Source: a bacterium
GTDB lineage: Bacteria; Cyanobacteriota; Vampirovibrionia; Vampirovibrionales; Vampirovibrionaceae
Reading direction: 5' to 3'
Assembly (NCBI GenBank): GCA_030429585.1
Contig: JAUIEU010000001.1
Location: forward strand, 987,994 to 1,051,993
DNA: 64,000 bases
The number at the start of each line of letters is the position of its first letter. The stretch's first letter is position 1. Of this stretch, positions 1 to 9,264 are shown one piece after another. The notes under the pieces are model-generated. The model was not told where the DNA came from. It made no database searches and saw nothing but the letters and a program-made list of their open reading frames with translations. The position numbers were made by a program, and so were the translations under genes.

Positions 1-133
1 CCCCTACAACAACACCCAACACCAAGGCCATAAACACCTGTAATGTTAGCGATGGCTTTTGTTGCCACCAGCGTTTAGGGGGCAATTTGCCTAGTGTTGT
101 ATCGGCAGCAGCAGTACGCGCAGGTGGTGTCAT
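1..133 (-). CDS. N-terminus of a sodium:dicarboxylate/glutamate symporter-like protein (partial)
   Basis: The minus strand opens with an ATG at 133 and runs off the window edge after 44 codons, so only the N-terminus is visible. It reads as a short polar leader with a KRWWQQK segment followed by the start of a hydrophobic helix, LTLQVFMALVLGVVVG. That helix resembles the first membrane segment of the DAACS family (GltP/DctA type), which imports C4-dicarboxylates or acidic amino acids with Na+ or H+. The family call is inferred from this one segment; another transporter family is possible. The ORF track omits it because it is cut. Confidence 0.5.
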   Translation of the reverse strand, partial: MTPPARTAAADTTLGKLPPKRWWQQKPSLTLQVFMALVLGVVVG

Positions 134-339
134 AAAATACAATCCCAAAAAATGTTAAGCCAGCATCAAACCCCATCAGTATACCGAGGACACTATCAAA
201 ACAACAGTATCAATCGCACAGTAACCGTTAATGTGCTAAACGCATGAATATGGTAAACACACGAAACACAGGGGGTGATACCAGTATTAAGACGCCAACG
301 CCCCCAATTGTGCCCCTAGTTGGCTTATTTGTAACAATG

Positions 340-372
340 AAAAAAAGGGGCAGGCACCAGTCTGCCTACCCC
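340..372 (-). terminator. Rho-independent terminator of the 419-1063 gene
   Basis: GGGGCAGGC and GCCTACCCC form a 9-bp stem with one C-A mismatch and an 8-nt loop. On the minus strand it is followed by a run of seven T (AAAAAAA on the plus strand at 340-346). It lies about 45 bp beyond the stop of the minus-strand gene at 419. Confidence 0.75.
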
Positions 373-418
373 AGTGATGATGTTCGGTATGGGAAATTAA
401 AAAATAAGTTATAGGTAA

Positions 419-1063
419 TTAGTTAGTGGATGCTTTTAACCATTGCTCTGGTGAAAACGCCATTTTTAGGCGATGTTTTACCGTTTCCACTTTGCCCATC
501 CAGGCTTCCACCCGGTTTAGCATCATTAAGCTTTTAGCATAGGCGGCCAGGTTGGCATTGCATTTTTCGCCACCAGCAAACTCTTCCAAAATATTAGTAG
601 CATCTCGGTGGTGGATAAACACATTACCAAAGGCTGCTAATACGGCGTTCTCCATTTTTGGAGAAATACCAATGCACAACTCCAGGGCCAAAATTTTAAT
701 CAGCTCTTTATCGTTGGTTTCTCGTGCTTGGCGGGCCATGGCCAAAAAGCGTTGGCGTTGGCTTTTGCTGTAAGGGCCGCCGCGGCGTTTTTCCATGCGG
801 GTAATGTAACCCTTCACATAGTTTTCTTCCAGGTTAATATTGTCCGTTTCAATAGCGTCTAGCATTTCGCTATATTTTTCATCCAGCTCTTTTAGGGCAT
901 TTTCAGCCGCTTCGTGCTGGGCATTCTGGCGCTTTTTCTCACCTTCGTCGCTTAATTGCGTCATATCTTCTACCGGGGTTAGCAAGCCCAGCAACGAGGT
1001 TTCTTTCGCGTCAGAGACAGATTTTTTTTGGATAGCAAATCCAGACCGAACAGCAGTGATCAT
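419..1063 (-). CDS. Hypothetical charged helical protein, 214 aa
   Basis: I do not recognise this family. The product is rich in Glu, Lys and Ala, has no membrane segment or signal peptide, and the stretch around residues 35-75 (repeated EKK/ENALKELDEKY patterns) has coiled-coil character. A basic segment (KRRGGPYSKSQRQR) follows near residue 95, and the C-terminal half is predicted-helix-like with few prolines. It stands alone between the symporter fragment and otsB, with its own terminator downstream (340-372), so it is probably a single-gene transcript in the cytoplasm. No function is proposed. The reading frame is well supported by length and by neighbour spacing rather than by homology. 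Confidence 0.7.
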   Translation of the reverse strand: MITAVRSGFAIQKKSVSDAKETSLLGLLTPVEDMTQLSDEGEKKRQNAQHEAAENALKELDEKYSEMLDAIETDNINLEENYVKGYITRMEKRRGGPYSKSQRQRFLAMARQARETNDKELIKILALELCIGISPKMENAVLAAFGNVFIHHRDATNILEEFAGGEKCNANLAAYAKSLMMLNRVEAWMGKVETVKHRLKMAFSPEQWLKASTN

Positions 1064-1365
1064 CCGTTTTTCTAGTCCTTAAACACATCAATAAAAATAA
1101 CAAGGTTAAAACACCACCCACACTGCATATTGTGCGGGCAAACCATTCAACAAGGTGTCGTCAATATCTATCTAGCAGAATGATGTTTGTAACAAATTAC
1201 TTAGCTCTAACAGAATGTAAACATCTTGCCTGCCAAGGGTTTCCAAGAGTTTTCTTAGGAAAGTAAATGGATTGTAACAGAGAATCTATACGATTGAAAT
1301 AGCATATTCAAAAATAATTTGTTTTATTTTTGAATATTAGAAAAATGGCGATGTTTCATCGTCAG
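1064..1365. other. 302-bp intergenic stretch
   Basis: This is AT-rich non-coding sequence between two minus-strand genes. It holds two copies of a recurrent TTGTAACA motif (1186-1197 and 1271-1280), the AT palindrome at 1304-1337, and presumably the promoter of the 419-1063 gene. No coding signal was seen. Confidence 0.6.
1304..1337. repeat. Perfect AT-rich inverted repeat downstream of otsB
   Basis: ATATTCAAAAATAA and TTATTTTTGAATAT form perfect 14-bp arms around a 6-nt loop. It sits 29 bp beyond the otsB stop. With no G:C clamp and no T-run it is a poor terminator by standard rules; it may be a protein-binding dyad or an mRNA 3'-end hairpin. Confidence 0.6.
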
Positions 1366-2226
1366 CTAGCCAATAATCGCATGCAACCACTTGCCCACTG
1401 CAGCCACATCTGCTAACCCGTACTGGGCACCCGTTGTAGCCTGCCCGCCAACGTGTATACCTGCCCCGCCCATGCGCGCAACCGTCGTAAAGCCAGCATC
1501 ATCTGTTTTGTCATCGCCTACAAATAACAACGTGGGTTGGGCGTTACCCGCCACAAAGGGCTGCCAGTAGGAAGTAATTTTTTCAATGCCCGCGCCTTTG
1601 TTAAAGGCTGTGGGGACAATCTCAATTACTTTTTTACCGGCTTGCAACCTAAACTGGGCCTGTATCTCCGGCGATTCTTGGTAATGTTGACGAAAAATAG
1701 CTTCTGCCTGTTGGGCCACATCATCTGCCGCCTGCCGATAATGGAGCGCAAAACAATGATGTTTTTCTTCAATGGCTAAACCTAGGCCTAACCATTGCTC
1801 CGGCGGATACGCCTTACCCAAAGCCTGGGTAACATGGGCCATAAACGCGTTAGAAAGCACCGGGTACGAATCCGATGGTTTCTCCGCCCAGGTATACGCC
1901 TTGCTGTTAGCCTGCCATACTTGCATTTCGCCACCATGCAACCCACACAATACATCCGGGGTTAAGGCATGTGGGGCCATAAACCCCTGTAGCTGGGCAA
2001 TATTACGGCCACTCAGCAATGCCCAACGGATATGCTCATGGGCAGAAAGATTGGCTAAGGTCGCCGCCATCGTGTCATCCAACATCGCGTCTTCTGGGCG
2101 AGCCACAATGGGGGTGAGGGTACCGTCATAATCCAACACCAACCACAAGGGGCTATCCTTACTGGGAGCAGGGAAGGTGTCACTCTGCACAGGGGGCAGG
2201 GCATCGGTGGGTACGGTAATGGTCAT
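1366..2226 (-). CDS. otsB: Trehalose-6-phosphate phosphatase
   Basis: This HAD-superfamily phosphatase removes phosphate from trehalose 6-phosphate to give trehalose, the second step of the OtsAB pathway, in the cytoplasm. HAD motif I is clear (LVLDYDGTLTP, about residues 29-39, with both catalytic Asp). Motif II is the LLSGR stretch, and motifs III/IV appear as the KGAGIEK lysine region and GDDKTDDAGF. The length of 286 aa is slightly above the bacterial norm of about 250-270. It follows otsA by 45 bp on the same strand, so the two enzymes of the pathway are almost certainly co-transcribed. Confidence 0.93.
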   Translation of the reverse strand: MTITVPTDALPPVQSDTFPAPSKDSPLWLVLDYDGTLTPIVARPEDAMLDDTMAATLANLSAHEHIRWALLSGRNIAQLQGFMAPHALTPDVLCGLHGGEMQVWQANSKAYTWAEKPSDSYPVLSNAFMAHVTQALGKAYPPEQWLGLGLAIEEKHHCFALHYRQAADDVAQQAEAIFRQHYQESPEIQAQFRLQAGKKVIEIVPTAFNKGAGIEKITSYWQPFVAGNAQPTLLFVGDDKTDDAGFTTVARMGGAGIHVGGQATTGAQYGLADVAAVGKWLHAIIG

Positions 2227-2271
2227 AAGGAGTGGGGGCTTATCTATACTGACAAAATGAACAAGTACAGG

Positions 2272-3789
2272 TTACACGGCTTGCCGGGCCACCACCGCCT
2301 GCTGAAAAGCAGCCAAGTAGCTATTGACCCAATAATGGATGTCTCGCGATTCCACCTGCTCTCGGCAGGCTGCCATCCGCGATTGCTTTTCATCACTCGG
2401 TAGGGTAAGTACATTATAAATGGCTTCTTCCATACGGTGTTGGCTGTATGGGTTTACCACAAAGGCCTCGGGCAGTTCATCGGCAGCGCCTGCCAATTCG
2501 CTTAAAATTAAGGCGCCCCGGTTCTCTTGCTGGATGGCGCAATACTCCTTAGCCACCAGGTTCATGCCATCGCGGATAGGGGTAACCATGGCAAAATCGG
2601 CAGCCATAAAGTACGGCAGCAATTCATCTTTCGTAAAATTGCGGCAGAAAAACTGAATCGGCGTCCACGTGCCTTCCGCCAGTCGCCCGTTGATGCGGCC
2701 CACGGTTTGCTCCACATCATCCCGCAGGGTTTGGTAGGTGCCTACCTTGGCACGACTTGGGGCCGCAATTTGCACAAACTGCACCCGCCGCTTAAATTCT
2801 GGGTATTTTATAAAAAAGGCTTCCAAAGCTTCCAAGCGCTCAATAATGCCCTTGGTGTAATCCAGCCGGTCCACCCCAATGCCTAAAAAACTAACGCCTA
2901 AGCGCTCGTAATTCGCCCGAAGTGCTTCGGCCTGGGCTTGCATGGCGGGTTGGCTGGCCTGCTGCTGCAAGGTCGCCACATCCAAACTAATCGGGAAGGC
3001 GCCCACCGTAATCACACGCCCATCCGTTCGCACCTGGCTAGTGGCCATATCCACGGTGGCCTCGTTAGGTAGCAATTTAGCCACACATTTTAAAAAGTGG
3101 TTGGCATAATCGCGGGTATGGAAGCCAATTAAGTCGCTCCCCAGCATCCCGCGCAACAACTCGCGGCGGTAGGGCAAGGTACGGAATAACTCGTAACTAG
3201 GGAAGGGGATATGATTAAAAAAACCAATCCGGTGTTGGGGCGATGCTTCCCTGATTAACTGAGGCACCAACAGTAACTGGTAATCATGTACCCACGTCCA
3301 ATCGCCAGGCTGGGCATTGGCCATCACCGCATCGGCAAATTTTTGGTTAGCGCTAACATAGTTGGGCCAGTTTCGGCTTTCTGTAAAGTTACACTGGCTT
3401 ACAAAATAATGGAACAAGGGCCACAACAAATCATTGGCAAAGCCATTGTAATAATAGGTAATTTCTTTTTTAGTAAGGGGTACCGTGGCCACCGTATAGG
3501 GCAGCTCGCCCTTATGTTCTTCCAACGCAGTGCGTTGTTCTGGCTGCAAGGGGGTGGCCCCTTCCCAGCTAATCCATAAGCCTTGCACGGCGGTAGTGCT
3601 GCTATCCGTATTTAGTACGGGCTCTAACGCCGTCACCAAGCCGCCGGTTGTCATGTTTAGCCGGTAGTGGTTATTCTCCTGCACCAACTCATACGGCTCT
3701 CGGTTAGTAACCACCACCAACCGATGATTGCTTGGCAAGGTATGGGGGGCCGTATCGATGGGTTCAGTGGCAGGGTTTAACGTAGGCAT
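2272..3789 (-). CDS. otsA: Trehalose-6-phosphate synthase (GT20)
   Basis: This retaining glycosyltransferase joins a nucleotide-activated glucose to glucose 6-phosphate, giving trehalose 6-phosphate for OtsB. The family hallmarks are visible in order: [10 protein letters not shown] near the N-terminus, the TGGLVTAL glycine loop, [35 protein letters not shown], and the C-terminal nucleotide-sugar region [14 protein letters not shown]. At 505 aa it is normal for a bacterial OtsA without a fused phosphatase. It lies 75 bp after the histidine kinase and 45 bp before otsB, all on the minus strand. Trehalose is a typical compatible solute, which suits control by the upstream two-component system (inference). 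Confidence 0.95.
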   Translation of the reverse strand: MPTLNPATEPIDTAPHTLPSNHRLVVVTNREPYELVQENNHYRLNMTTGGLVTALEPVLNTDSSTTAVQGLWISWEGATPLQPEQRTALEEHKGELPYTVATVPLTKKEITYYYNGFANDLLWPLFHYFVSQCNFTESRNWPNYVSANQKFADAVMANAQPGDWTWVHDYQLLLVPQLIREASPQHRIGFFNHIPFPSYELFRTLPYRRELLRGMLGSDLIGFHTRDYANHFLKCVAKLLPNEATVDMATSQVRTDGRVITVGAFPISLDVATLQQQASQPAMQAQAEALRANYERLGVSFLGIGVDRLDYTKGIIERLEALEAFFIKYPEFKRRVQFVQIAAPSRAKVGTYQTLRDDVEQTVGRINGRLAEGTWTPIQFFCRNFTKDELLPYFMAADFAMVTPIRDGMNLVAKEYCAIQQENRGALILSELAGAADELPEAFVVNPYSQHRMEEAIYNVLTLPSDEKQSRMAACREQVESRDIHYWVNSYLAAFQQAVVARQAV

Positions 3790-3864
3790 GGGGTAAGGGG
3801 TACCAGGGTTAGGGCAGTTGGTATAATAGGCAGAAGAAGAGGAAGGGGGAGGGATTCTAAACCC

Positions 3865-6060
3865 TTATGGCGCAGACAGGGCGGACGGATCCATCTCTAG
3901 TAGAGCCATATCGTTATGGGCAGCCGTGGCGGCTGGCAGCCAAAAGGTCACCATAAATTGTTCGCCCGTTACCGATGCCGTAATGGTACCACCCATCGCC
4001 TCTACTAGGCCGCGGGTAATAAACAGGCCCAAGCCCGTACCACGCGTGGTACGGGTAGTGGTATCATCCATCCGCTTAAATTTTTCAAACAGGCTGGCCA
4101 CGGCTTCCGTACTGGCGGGCAAGGTTTCTGGCGGGCAAGGGTTTGCCACCGATATGGCCCAACCATTGGTCTCTTCTGGATTATCCGATTGTGGGGCAAC
4201 AGCAACGGTAATGGTTTCGTTGGGGGTGCCGTATTTCATGGCATTATCCAGCAAATTCACCAACACTTGTTCTAGTCGGTCGCTATCCGCCAGCACCATA
4301 GGGGCAGGGGCATCGTCCAGGGCGTCATCATCATCCTTACTGGCATCCACTGGGTCAACCTCAGGGAAATCCAGGGTAATCCCCATGGGGGCTTCATCTC
4401 GCTGGCTTTGCAACACCAACGCCCGAGAGCGTTCCATAATAGGGCGCAACTTAACCGGTGCCAACGCTATGCGCAGGTGGTGCTGCTCCAGCTCTGGAAT
4501 CACCAGCAAGTCATCCACTAGCCGGTTTAGCCTATCCGCTTGGCGCTTAATGGTTTTTAAGCTCTTTAGCCGCATGTCTCCATCCAGGGTATCGTCATAA
4601 CGGATTAACCGAGAGGTGTACCCTTTAATGCTGGTAAGGGGGGTCCGCAGCTCGTGGCTTACCGTATCAATCAGGTTGCTTTTCATCTTATCCAGTTCGG
4701 CTAATTTATCGTTTGCGGTGCGTAGCTCTTGGGTTAGGGTTTCGCTTTCTTCCCAGGCTTCTTCGCGGCGGCGGCTCATTCGGTTAAATTCGCCGGTTAA
4801 AAAGATAATCTCAAAGGGGGTAAACCAATTGGTAATCAAACGGATTCGGCGAGAATAGCGCCCTTCTGCCAAAGCCTGGATACCTTTAATAAGCTGCCGA
4901 AAGTTACGCCGAATACTAGAGGTATACACAAAGGTGAAAGTGCCCACCAATAATAAATGGGCCAAAATAAGCAACAAGGTTTGGGTACGGGCCCGTTTTA
5001 CATACTTTTGCCGCACCTCATAGGGCGATTCCACCACCACGCCCCAGCCATTGGGCAGCTTCATTAATACTTTTTCTACCGGGGGGCGGGCATCGTCTTC
5101 ATCCACCACCTCGTCTTTAATCTCTTGGCGCCATTTAGCGGGCAACGGCAGCTTTTCCCACACCCAATAGGCCGCCTGCTGCACCGAGCCCGTCACTGGC
5201 GAAAGCCATTCTGCCACGCGTTTAAACCACAAAGGTTTTTCTGGGCGGGCCAGTACTTGGCTAACCCCTGGCCGCAAGGAGGTAAGCGCCTGCTGCCAAT
5301 CATCACCATCATCCATAAAAGGCGTTGCCGAAGTGGTGGCCTTGTTGGCTAGCGCCTTTAAGCGTTCGCGCATCACCGCATCCGGCCCTGCAATTAAATT
5401 GCCGTGGGCATCCACCAAAAAGAACCCCTTATCTAGCTTGGCATTTTGGGCATGCACCACACTGGTTAAGTAGTTGGCCTGTGTTCTCAGCACCATAACG
5501 GCTGGGCCATTAGTGCTGTCTGTTAAATGCTTATCTGGCAGGGCTTGCTGCAATTGCAACACATAACGCACCGCTTTCTTGCCTTCTGGTACGGCCTGCA
5601 AGCGCACCACCGGGTTAGGTTGGGTAGCACCGGCAGACATAACCGCAGGCAGCAAACCACCCGCCTTCCCCAAAGGAATCTCTGGCCGGGTTAGCGAAAT
5701 GAGCCGCTCGCCCCCCGCCGAATACAGGCCAATGGCATCCACCTCGTTAGGCAAGGCCAACACCTGTTTCAACACGTCACTGGCCGATCGGTCGTCTCGC
5801 AACCCATCGGCGACCACCTTGCCAATAAGCCTGGCCTGGGCTTGCTGGCTGGCCATTTGGGCAGAAATATCCGTGTAGATAATTTCGGCAGTATGCTCGG
5901 TAAAGCGCACCAGTTCTTTTTTTAAGGCTTTTTGGTTAATGCCATAAATAATAAAACTAAGGGTAAGCAGGGGGATAAACACCACCAGGGCCACGTACAG
6001 CAAAATTTGCTCGTACAACCGCAGGGCGGGTAGCTTTTTAGAAATTGCCTTAAGGGCCAT
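3865..6060 (-). CDS. Membrane sensor histidine kinase
   Basis: The protein senses an unknown extracytoplasmic signal and phosphorylates the adjacent response regulator. In order it shows a first membrane segment (about residues 17-40), a sensor region of about 320 residues that looks like a large periplasmic domain of the dCACHE kind, a second membrane segment (about 360-382), a HAMP linker, a HisKA domain with the phospho-acceptor His in SHELRTPLTSIKGY (near residue 470), and a HATPase_c domain with LLDNAMKYG (N box) and GTGLGLFITRG (G2 box). The ATPase domain has an Asp-rich insertion (DASKDDDDALDDA). It starts 11 bp after the regulator stop, so the two form one operon, probably extending into otsA-otsB. 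Confidence 0.92.
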   Translation of the reverse strand: MALKAISKKLPALRLYEQILLYVALVVFIPLLTLSFIIYGINQKALKKELVRFTEHTAEIIYTDISAQMASQQAQARLIGKVVADGLRDDRSASDVLKQVLALPNEVDAIGLYSAGGERLISLTRPEIPLGKAGGLLPAVMSAGATQPNPVVRLQAVPEGKKAVRYVLQLQQALPDKHLTDSTNGPAVMVLRTQANYLTSVVHAQNAKLDKGFFLVDAHGNLIAGPDAVMRERLKALANKATTSATPFMDDGDDWQQALTSLRPGVSQVLARPEKPLWFKRVAEWLSPVTGSVQQAAYWVWEKLPLPAKWRQEIKDEVVDEDDARPPVEKVLMKLPNGWGVVVESPYEVRQKYVKRARTQTLLLILAHLLLVGTFTFVYTSSIRRNFRQLIKGIQALAEGRYSRRIRLITNWFTPFEIIFLTGEFNRMSRRREEAWEESETLTQELRTANDKLAELDKMKSNLIDTVSHELRTPLTSIKGYTSRLIRYDDTLDGDMRLKSLKTIKRQADRLNRLVDDLLVIPELEQHHLRIALAPVKLRPIMERSRALVLQSQRDEAPMGITLDFPEVDPVDASKDDDDALDDAPAPMVLADSDRLEQVLVNLLDNAMKYGTPNETITVAVAPQSDNPEETNGWAISVANPCPPETLPASTEAVASLFEKFKRMDDTTTRTTRGTGLGLFITRGLVEAMGGTITASVTGEQFMVTFWLPAATAAHNDMALLEMDPSALSAP

Positions 6061-6071
6061 AGTAATAGGTT

Positions 6072-6887
6072 CTACCGTTGGGCGGCCGGTTCCGGCGAAG
6101 GGGCATCCATGGATGGGGTGACCGTATCATCCTGGGGGCTGGCCTGTTGGTAAGGGTTAAGCCGGTAACCCACATTGGTAACCGTTTCCACATAAATGGG
6201 TTTCTTGGCATCGTCTTCTATTTTTTGACGCAACCCACCCATATGGACCCGTAACATGCGCACATCTTCGTCGGCATCATAGCCCCACACATCTTTTAGT
6301 AGAGTGGCCAAACGTACGGGTTCGTTGGCGTTTTGCATAAGGCAGTATAAAATTTCAAACTCGGTAGGGGTTAGCTTAATGCGCTCGTCGTTCACGCACA
6401 CTTCTAACGAAGTAGGCAGCAAGCGAATATCGCCAGCTTCCAGGCGCTCTGGTGTTTTAGGCAACACATCCGCCTCAATCGGGTTTTGGGTTCCCTTACC
6501 CGCCTCTCGGTTAAGGGCCCCTGTTCGCCGAAACAAAGCCCGCATCCGCACCATTAGCTCTTGGAATTCAAAAGGCTTTACCAGGTAATCATCTACCCCG
6601 GCGTTAAACCCGCGCACCTTATCCGCCAAGGTGCCTTTGGCGGTTAGCATAATAATGGGCAATTCCTTACCATTGGGCAGGTGCCGGATTTTTTGGCAGG
6701 CCTCGTACCCATCCATGCGGGGCATCATCACATCAATAATCATCAAGTCGTAGGCGGTTTCCGTCACTTTTTTAACCGCCGCGGCCCCGTCCGCTGCTGT
6801 GTGCACGTCAAAGCGCATCAGTTCTAAATCCAATTTTAGCAGGTCGGTAATTTCCGGGTCATCATCGACTACCAATATGCGTACCAT
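6072..6887 (-). CDS. OmpR/PhoB-family response regulator, RpaB-like
   Basis: This is a DNA-binding regulator that the downstream kinase should phosphorylate. The receiver domain (1-120) has the acidic pair in VVDDDPEI, the phospho-acceptor Asp at residue 52 (IIDVMMPRMDGYEA), and the conserved Lys in LTAKG. A proline-rich linker leads to a winged-helix domain (about 155-250) with LTPTEFEILYCLM and a final NVGYRL. The overall look, including GFNAGVDDYLVKPFEF, resembles cyanobacterial RpaA/RpaB regulators, which govern light and stress responses there; the specific orthology is not established. It is the first gene of a minus-strand run regulator-kinase-otsA-otsB and faces aroH divergently. Confidence 0.92.
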   Translation of the reverse strand: MVRILVVDDDPEITDLLKLDLELMRFDVHTAADGAAAVKKVTETAYDLMIIDVMMPRMDGYEACQKIRHLPNGKELPIIMLTAKGTLADKVRGFNAGVDDYLVKPFEFQELMVRMRALFRRTGALNREAGKGTQNPIEADVLPKTPERLEAGDIRLLPTSLEVCVNDERIKLTPTEFEILYCLMQNANEPVRLATLLKDVWGYDADEDVRMLRVHMGGLRQKIEDDAKKPIYVETVTNVGYRLNPYQQASPQDDTVTPSMDAPSPEPAAQR

Positions 6888-6980
6888 GGCCAGGTTCCTA
6901 TTTCGCGGGGTTGGGGGCTGCTACTGCAGACAATGGGTTTACATTATAAGCCAGTCTGGCCCCGGTTTCCAGAATTCCTC

Positions 6981-6986
6981 TATAAT
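6981..6986 (+). promoter_or_regulatory. -10 box (TATAAT) of aroH
   Basis: A perfect TATAAT ends only 7 nt before the aroH start codon at 6994, so the predicted transcription start falls at or next to the ATG. No good -35 hexamer is seen at 16-18 bp spacing. This arrangement would give a leaderless or nearly leaderless mRNA. Confidence 0.5.
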
Positions 6987-6993
6987 AAACCCC

Positions 6994-7383
6994 ATGAACA
7001 CCCAAACATTACCCCAACAGCTTTATGCCGCCCGCGGGGCCACCACCGTTGCCCCCCACACCCCTAAGGCCTACACCACCCACCTAGTGGCCCTATTAAC
7101 CACCCTGTGCCAAGCCAACCACATTACCCCACCGGCTATTGTGGCGGTGTGGTTTACGGTTACCCCGGATTTAACCTGCGATAACCCAGCCCGCATTGCC
7201 CGCACCCACCTGCCTGGCTGGGAGCACGTGGCCATGCTGTGTGCCACCGAACCCACCGTGGAAGACACCCCCCAGGCCACTTACCCAAGCCATTGTGTAC
7301 GGGTGCTGATTCAGTGGTATGGGGCCCCTGGCCACACGCCCCAATTTACCTACCAAAACGGCTGCCAAACCCTGCGCTCCTAA
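6994..7383 (+). CDS. aroH: Chorismate mutase, AroH type
   Basis: This enzyme rearranges chorismate to prephenate, the branch point towards phenylalanine and tyrosine. The 129-aa product matches the monofunctional AroH fold: AARGATTV at the N-terminus with the active-site Arg, then FTVTPDL, an ARTHLPGW segment, ATEPTV with the active-site Glu, and CVRVLIQW with the second Arg. The ORF track begins upstream at 6799, but that extension lies inside the antisense response-regulator gene; the ATG at 6994 fits the family N-terminus exactly and sits just after a TATAAT box. No Shine-Dalgarno sequence precedes it. It is a single gene between divergent and convergent neighbours. Confidence 0.85.
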   Translation: MNTQTLPQQLYAARGATTVAPHTPKAYTTHLVALLTTLCQANHITPPAIVAVWFTVTPDLTCDNPARIARTHLPGWEHVAMLCATEPTVEDTPQATYPSHCVRVLIQWYGAPGHTPQFTYQNGCQTLRS

Positions 7384-7404
7384 AACACACCGTAACGATA
7401 TTGT

Positions 7405-9186
7405 TTAACCTTGGTTGGCATTGAGCTGAGCCACCAGGCCGTTTAAGGCATTACCCTGGTTTTGCATTTGGCTGTACACCCGCTCCATTTGGGTAAACTG
7501 CTGCCGTAGCAACTGCTCCCTGGATTCTAAGCGGCGCTCCATCGCCTCTATTCGGTCATTCAAGCTCTCTACCTGGCTATCAATAGAGTTGGTTTTCCCC
7601 ACAAACAGCCCGTCTTCCGTAGGGTCGGGGTCATCTTTAGTGGCTTGCTCTAATAGGCTTTGCAATTGCTCTAACATGCCGCCGGTGCCTGTCATCAGCA
7701 GTTCCACTTCGGCAGGGTTGGTGTTTAAGGCTTCTTCTAGCTTGGCGCTATCCACCGTGTACACCGCAGATACCCCTTCGCCATTGGTAGACCCTACCGC
7801 CCCGGTGCTAATGCCAATGGCCGCCAGGTTGTTAAATTCGGTTAGGCCCAGCCCATCAATAGAAGACGACAACACCCCTCGAATATCGCTTTTAAAGCGG
7901 GTCATGCTGGATTCGCCCTTTAGGTAGCCATTCCCTTGAGGGTCGGTTTGCTCGTTAATAAGGGCAAACACACTGTTAATATGCTTAACAAACTCATCCA
8001 CCTTACCGGTTAAGGGTTCATTATCTCGGCTAATGGCAATTTCAATAGTGTTGCCCACATCGGCAGATTCTAAATTGAGGGTAACGCCCTCTAGCCCTGT
8101 AATTGCATTGGTAACGTTATTGCTGGTGCTGTAAAGCAAGCTGCCATTTAAATTAAAACTGGCATTTTGGCCCGCCGTTTGGCTAATGGTGGTATCGGCG
8201 CCTACAATTAGGCCGGTAGCGGTTAAAAAGTTACCGGTACCATCCGCCAGCTGAATCAACTCGCTGCCTGTATCCGTACTTTTTAGCTCTAGTCGATTCG
8301 TTGTACGGTTAATGCTGGCCGTTACCCCAACGGCAGGGTCGTTGTTAATCTCTGCCACTAAATCCGTTAAGCTTTGGCCGGTGGTATCAAACTCCACGCC
8401 GTTAATGGTAAAGGTGCCATCCGTTACAGCAGTATTCATACCACTGGCAACATCGCTGATTTCTGCCGCTGTATTAAGGTGGGTTAAAGGTTGGCTGCCT
8501 GTAATATTGGTGGCGGTTTTGTTGCCGGTGGTTAATCGGGCCATGTTGGCAAAGTTGCTGCTATCGTTTTGGGCCCCCATTTGCACATTGGTGCCGCCAG
8601 TAAAATCAATACTAATGGCCCCACCCACCACACTGGCACCCGTAATGCCGCCCCCAATGGCGGTAATTTGGTTGAGTACATCGCTTAAGGGCTGGGTGGT
8701 ATCCACCGTAATGGTGTGGGCGGTACCATCCACAAACATGGTAAAGTCCCCATCGGTAAAGGCGCCACCCGCCAGTTCGCTAATGGTGCTGGCACTGGTT
8801 GCCAAGGCACCTAGTTCGCCCTGGCCAGTGGCCTTGGTAGCCGTGGCTAGCTGAAGCACTTCCACCTGTAGGGTTTGCGGGGCAGCACTTTCCGTCACAT
8901 CCACGGAAAGGATGGACTGGGCATCCTCCGGTACGCTGGCCTGCTTAGAACGAAACAAATTGTCATCCAGCACACTATCTGCCAATAACGCATTTGTAGA
9001 GCCCAGCAAGGTATTGGCCCGGCCCGCAATATTATCCACCTGCGCCTTGGTAATGTTTAGTTGGGTGATGCGTTGCTGCAACAAGGTGGCAGGGCGACGC
9101 TCAATAGCAATCAACTGCTCAATCAAGCTGGCAGTATCCAAACCACTGGCCAAACCGCTGGCTGAAAAAACGGGGCCGGAACTCAT
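7405..9186 (-). CDS. fliD: Flagellar hook-associated protein 2 (filament cap)
   Basis: FliD forms the cap at the tip of the growing filament, where it guides folding of exported flagellin. The N-terminus carries the family signature FSASGLASGLDTASLIEQL, followed by the heptad-rich D0 helix (IERRPATLLQQRITQL). The middle is a long Gly/Thr/Asn-rich beta region, and the C-terminus returns to a coiled coil (SLNDRIEAMERRLESREQLLRQQF... QMQNQ) typical of the D0/D1 closure. Its 593 aa are within the wide FliD range. It is separate from the basal-body cluster at 16.6 kb, as a late (class 3) gene often is, and a candidate sigma-28 promoter lies upstream at 9238-9264. Confidence 0.93.
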   Translation of the reverse strand: MSSGPVFSASGLASGLDTASLIEQLIAIERRPATLLQQRITQLNITKAQVDNIAGRANTLLGSTNALLADSVLDDNLFRSKQASVPEDAQSILSVDVTESAAPQTLQVEVLQLATATKATGQGELGALATSASTISELAGGAFTDGDFTMFVDGTAHTITVDTTQPLSDVLNQITAIGGGITGASVVGGAISIDFTGGTNVQMGAQNDSSNFANMARLTTGNKTATNITGSQPLTHLNTAAEISDVASGMNTAVTDGTFTINGVEFDTTGQSLTDLVAEINNDPAVGVTASINRTTNRLELKSTDTGSELIQLADGTGNFLTATGLIVGADTTISQTAGQNASFNLNGSLLYSTSNNVTNAITGLEGVTLNLESADVGNTIEIAISRDNEPLTGKVDEFVKHINSVFALINEQTDPQGNGYLKGESSMTRFKSDIRGVLSSSIDGLGLTEFNNLAAIGISTGAVGSTNGEGVSAVYTVDSAKLEEALNTNPAEVELLMTGTGGMLEQLQSLLEQATKDDPDPTEDGLFVGKTNSIDSQVESLNDRIEAMERRLESREQLLRQQFTQMERVYSQMQNQGNALNGLVAQLNANQG

Positions 9187-9237
9187 AGGGCGTACTTTCT
9201 GTCATGGGTAATACGTAAGTGTGGGGTCACGGCCCAT

Positions 9238-9264
9238 AATCCGGCAGATTACGGGCAGACTAGA
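9238..9264 (-). promoter_or_regulatory. Candidate sigma-28 (FliA) promoter of fliD
   Basis: Read on the minus strand, TCTAGTCT is followed after exactly 11 nt by GCCGGATT. The FliA consensus is TAAAGTTT-N11-GCCGATAA, so five of eight bases match in the -35 element and the GCCG core is kept in the -10 element. It lies about 50 bp before the fliD start. The match is moderate. Confidence 0.35.
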
